6,158 bases of DNA, taken from NCBI GenBank assembly GCA_937871735.1, contig CALMOI010000389.1:1-6158 (forward strand). The letters run 5' to 3'. Position 1 is the stretch's first letter. Each line of letters begins with the position of its first letter. Source of the DNA: an uncultured Comamonadaceae bacterium. GTDB taxonomy: Bacteria; Pseudomonadota; Gammaproteobacteria; Burkholderiales; Burkholderiaceae_C. The position numbers were made by a program, and so were the translations under genes. Of the stretch, positions 4,046 through 6,158 are shown piece by piece. The notes beneath the pieces are model-generated. The model was not told the origin of the DNA and searched no databases. It saw only the letters and a program-made list of their open reading frames with translations.

Positions 4046-6158
4046 ATGATTTGGAGCTATCTCAAGCGCGGCTTGCTGGTGCTGTTGTTACTGGCCGGTT
4101 CGGCGCAAGCCGAAGACATTGACATCTACGCTGGCGCAGGTTCGACCACCGGCACCGACGCGCCGCAGTTGATGTTCGTGCTCGACACGTCGGCGAATTT
4201 TTCTGCCAGCGCCAGCTCCCAGCGGTGCAGCATCACCCCGTCGGGCGTGGTGAAAACCGATGGCACAGGCACGGCAGCCACTTTGTTAGACGGCCAAGCC
4301 GCAGCGCTGGCGCAATGCGGGCTGTATGCGGCCTTGAGCGCCTTGCCCGCGACATCAAGCGCCACGTTCAGTGTCGGCATCATGGGTTTTAACGGCGCTG
4401 GCATGGAGCAGTTCAACCCCAGCAGCAACACGCTGACTGCCAGTTGCGTGGGCGAAGCCGGAGGCTGCCTGTTGATGCCACTGACACCATTCACCCGCGC
4501 CAATCAAACGCGGATGTTGGAATGGATCCGCTGCTGGACGACCACTCATGGCAGCAAAGACAGCAGCTGCGCCGTGATTCACAACCTCCAAAGTAACAAC
4601 CATGCCAATGGCGCAGCCATGCAAGAAACCTGGGCCTATTACACCGGCCATACAGGTATTTCTGGGCGCTCTTATTCCACCATCGCACCTTCGGTGGGTT
4701 GTACAGAGCGTCATATCGTATTGATCGGCAATGCCAACCACCATAACTCCAAGCCGGGTGATCAAACCAATGATGCCAACAGCCCGCGTGGCCCATTAGA
4801 AGGGCGCAGCTCCAATGCAGCGCAGTGGGCTAATCCACCCGCAAGTACCAAAGAGAAAACCCTCATCACCGATACCATCAGCACCAGTTGCGGCAGTCCT
4901 GCGGTTTTAGAAACCAGTGAATCAAAAGGCGCTTATGCATTAAATTGGGCGCTTTACATGAAAGGCCAGGGCATTAAGGTTGACAGCATCGGCATATTAG
5001 GCTCGACCTGTAATACCGAATATGCCGCGCACCTGACCAAGCTGGGTTCAACCGAGGTTGGCGGCGGTCAATACTTTGCAGTCAACAATGCTGATGAATT
5101 GAGTGCGGCAATCAGAACTGTTATTCTTCAAACTCAATCCGTTAACAGCGCATGGTCTTCAGTCAGTTTGCCCATGAGTTCAAATACCCAAGGTGTCTAC
5201 CTGAATCAGATTTTCATGGGCATGTTTCGGCCTGATGGTCGGCTCAATCCCAGGTGGGATGGGAATTTAAAGCAATACAAACTGGGCAGGGCTTCTGGCT
5301 CATTGGCCTTATTGGATGCATCAAATGCTGATGCCATCAATCCAAGCACAGGGTTTATCACAAGCTGCGCCCGCAGTTACTGGACTCCCGCGTCAGTTGA
5401 TACCTATTGGGCCGATGATTTAAAGGGAGATTGCGCTGCACTCACGGGCTTCAACGCGACGGCAACACAACTCAAAGCTTCCAATTTCCCTGATGGCAAT
5501 ATCATTGAAAAGGGCGGGCAGGCTTATGTTTTGCGCGCAACCACGCCGGGAAGTCGCAATGTCAAAACATGCGCTGCGGTGTTTGCCAACTGCACGGAGT
5601 TAACCAATTTCTCTACATCCAATAGCGATGTGACCAGCGTATTAACTCCCGCATTGGTGGATTGGGCGCGTGGTTTGAATAACCATGAACCTGATGAACT
5701 GGACATGGGCAGCACGGCCATGCGCCCCTCGGTGCATGGTGATGTGCTGCACTCGCGCCCTGTTGCAGTGAACTACGGCACCGACACATCGCCCCAAGTG
5801 GTGGTTTTTTATGGCGGCAATGATGGCATGTTGCGCGCCGTTCATGGCAACCGCAATGCATCGATGGTGGCGGGTACGGCCACATTCGCGGCGGGACAGG
5901 AGTTATGGTCATTCATGCCGCCAGAGTTTTACGGAAAAATACAGCGCCTGTATCAAAACTCGCCGCCCATTCAAATGGCCGGTTCATTGATTCCCGGTGC
6001 AGCACCCAAAGATTATGGAATGGACGGCCCTATCACTGCGCTGCAAAGCAATGGCCGTGTTCATGTGTATGCGCCCATGCGCCGTGGTGGCCGCGTGGTT
6101 TATGCTTTTGATGTGACCACGGCAACCAACCCCGAATTGCTCTGGAAAATAGGCTGCC
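4046..6158 (+). CDS. pilY1: PilY1-type pilus tip adhesin / assembly factor, N-terminal 704 codons (cut by window edge)
   Basis: The frame is open from the ATG at 4046 to the right edge, without a stop. A signal peptide (MIWSYLKRGLL, hydrophobic core, cleavage probably after GSAQA at residue 22) sends it to the periplasm. A von Willebrand A-like domain follows: LMFVLDTSANFS at 43-54 with D47/S49 as a degenerate MIDAS, MQETWAYYTG, then RHIVLIGNANHH (222-233), and FRPDGRLNPRWDGNLK (394-409). The C-terminal PilC-type beta-propeller begins around RPSVHGDVLHSRPV (560-573) and VVVFYGGNDGML (585-596). It continues with ELWSFMPPEFY and, near the edge, GRVVYAFDV. PilY1 works with PilV/W/X to prime pilus assembly and acts at the pilus tip in adhesion and retraction control. 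Homologues often exceed 1000 residues, so perhaps half is missing. Codons between about 4620 and 5690 are markedly AT-richer than either end. Confidence 0.95.
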   Translation, partial: MIWSYLKRGLLVLLLLAGSAQAEDIDIYAGAGSTTGTDAPQLMFVLDTSANFSASASSQRCSITPSGVVKTDGTGTAATLLDGQAAALAQCGLYAALSALPATSSATFSVGIMGFNGAGMEQFNPSSNTLTASCVGEAGGCLLMPLTPFTRANQTRMLEWIRCWTTTHGSKDSSCAVIHNLQSNNHANGAAMQETWAYYTGHTGISGRSYSTIAPSVGCTERHIVLIGNANHHNSKPGDQTNDANSPRGPLEGRSSNAAQWANPPASTKEKTLITDTISTSCGSPAVLETSESKGAYALNWALYMKGQGIKVDSIGILGSTCNTEYAAHLTKLGSTEVGGGQYFAVNNADELSAAIRTVILQTQSVNSAWSSVSLPMSSNTQGVYLNQIFMGMFRPDGRLNPRWDGNLKQYKLGRASGSLALLDASNADAINPSTGFITSCARSYWTPASVDTYWADDLKGDCAALTGFNATATQLKASNFPDGNIIEKGGQAYVLRATTPGSRNVKTCAAVFANCTELTNFSTSNSDVTSVLTPALVDWARGLNNHEPDELDMGSTAMRPSVHGDVLHSRPVAVNYGTDTSPQVVVFYGGNDGMLRAVHGNRNASMVAGTATFAAGQELWSFMPPEFYGKIQRLYQNSPPIQMAGSLIPGAAPKDYGMDGPITALQSNGRVHVYAPMRRGGRVVYAFDVTTATNPELLWKIGC

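Noticed and set aside
1..6158. CRISPR arrays, insertion sequences, tRNA or rRNA genes, toxin or defence genes
   Set aside because: I looked on both strands and saw no repeat arrays, transposase motifs, RNA gene signatures or defence domains; the window is almost fully occupied by the seven genes listed.

Overview
The window fits a betaproteobacterium, most likely in or near the Comamonadaceae (Burkholderiales). This is an inference from three things: GC-rich codon use, beta-type minor pilins, and a minor-pilin operon lying next to riboflavin genes. No taxonomic marker is present, so the family-level placement is tentative.

Layout: at the left edge, on the minus strand, are the first 21 codons of riboflavin synthase (ribE, 1-64). 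Upstream of it on the same strand is a full-length bifunctional ribD (125-1228). A 108-bp divergent intergenic region (1229-1336) separates this riboflavin pair from a plus-strand type IV pilus operon. It carries a 9-bp tandem repeat and a small hairpin. The operon runs pilE-like (1337-1747), pilV (1741-2331), pilW (2349-3524), pilX (3524-4012) and pilY1 (from 4046, cut by the right edge after 704 codons). No stretch over 300 bp lacks a gene.

How the genes work together: RibD carries out two consecutive steps of riboflavin synthesis (pyrimidine deamination, then ribosyl reduction), and RibE performs the last step. The pilus genes encode four prepilins with class III leader peptides and a secreted PilY1. 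In characterised systems the minor pilins and PilY1 form a complex that primes pilus assembly, sits at the tip and contributes to adhesion or surface sensing. Overlapping or nearly abutting ORFs (7-nt overlap, 17-nt gap, 1-nt overlap, 33-nt gap) indicate one translationally coupled transcript.

Nothing here looks like a wholly new system. The points worth a second look are: a cysteine-free PilE-like pilin in the first operon position where FimT/FimU is common; a PilX without Glu+5 but with a calcium-loop-like motif; an interrupted Asp/Gly-rich loop in PilW; and a marked GC drop inside pilY1, bounded by GC-rich ends.
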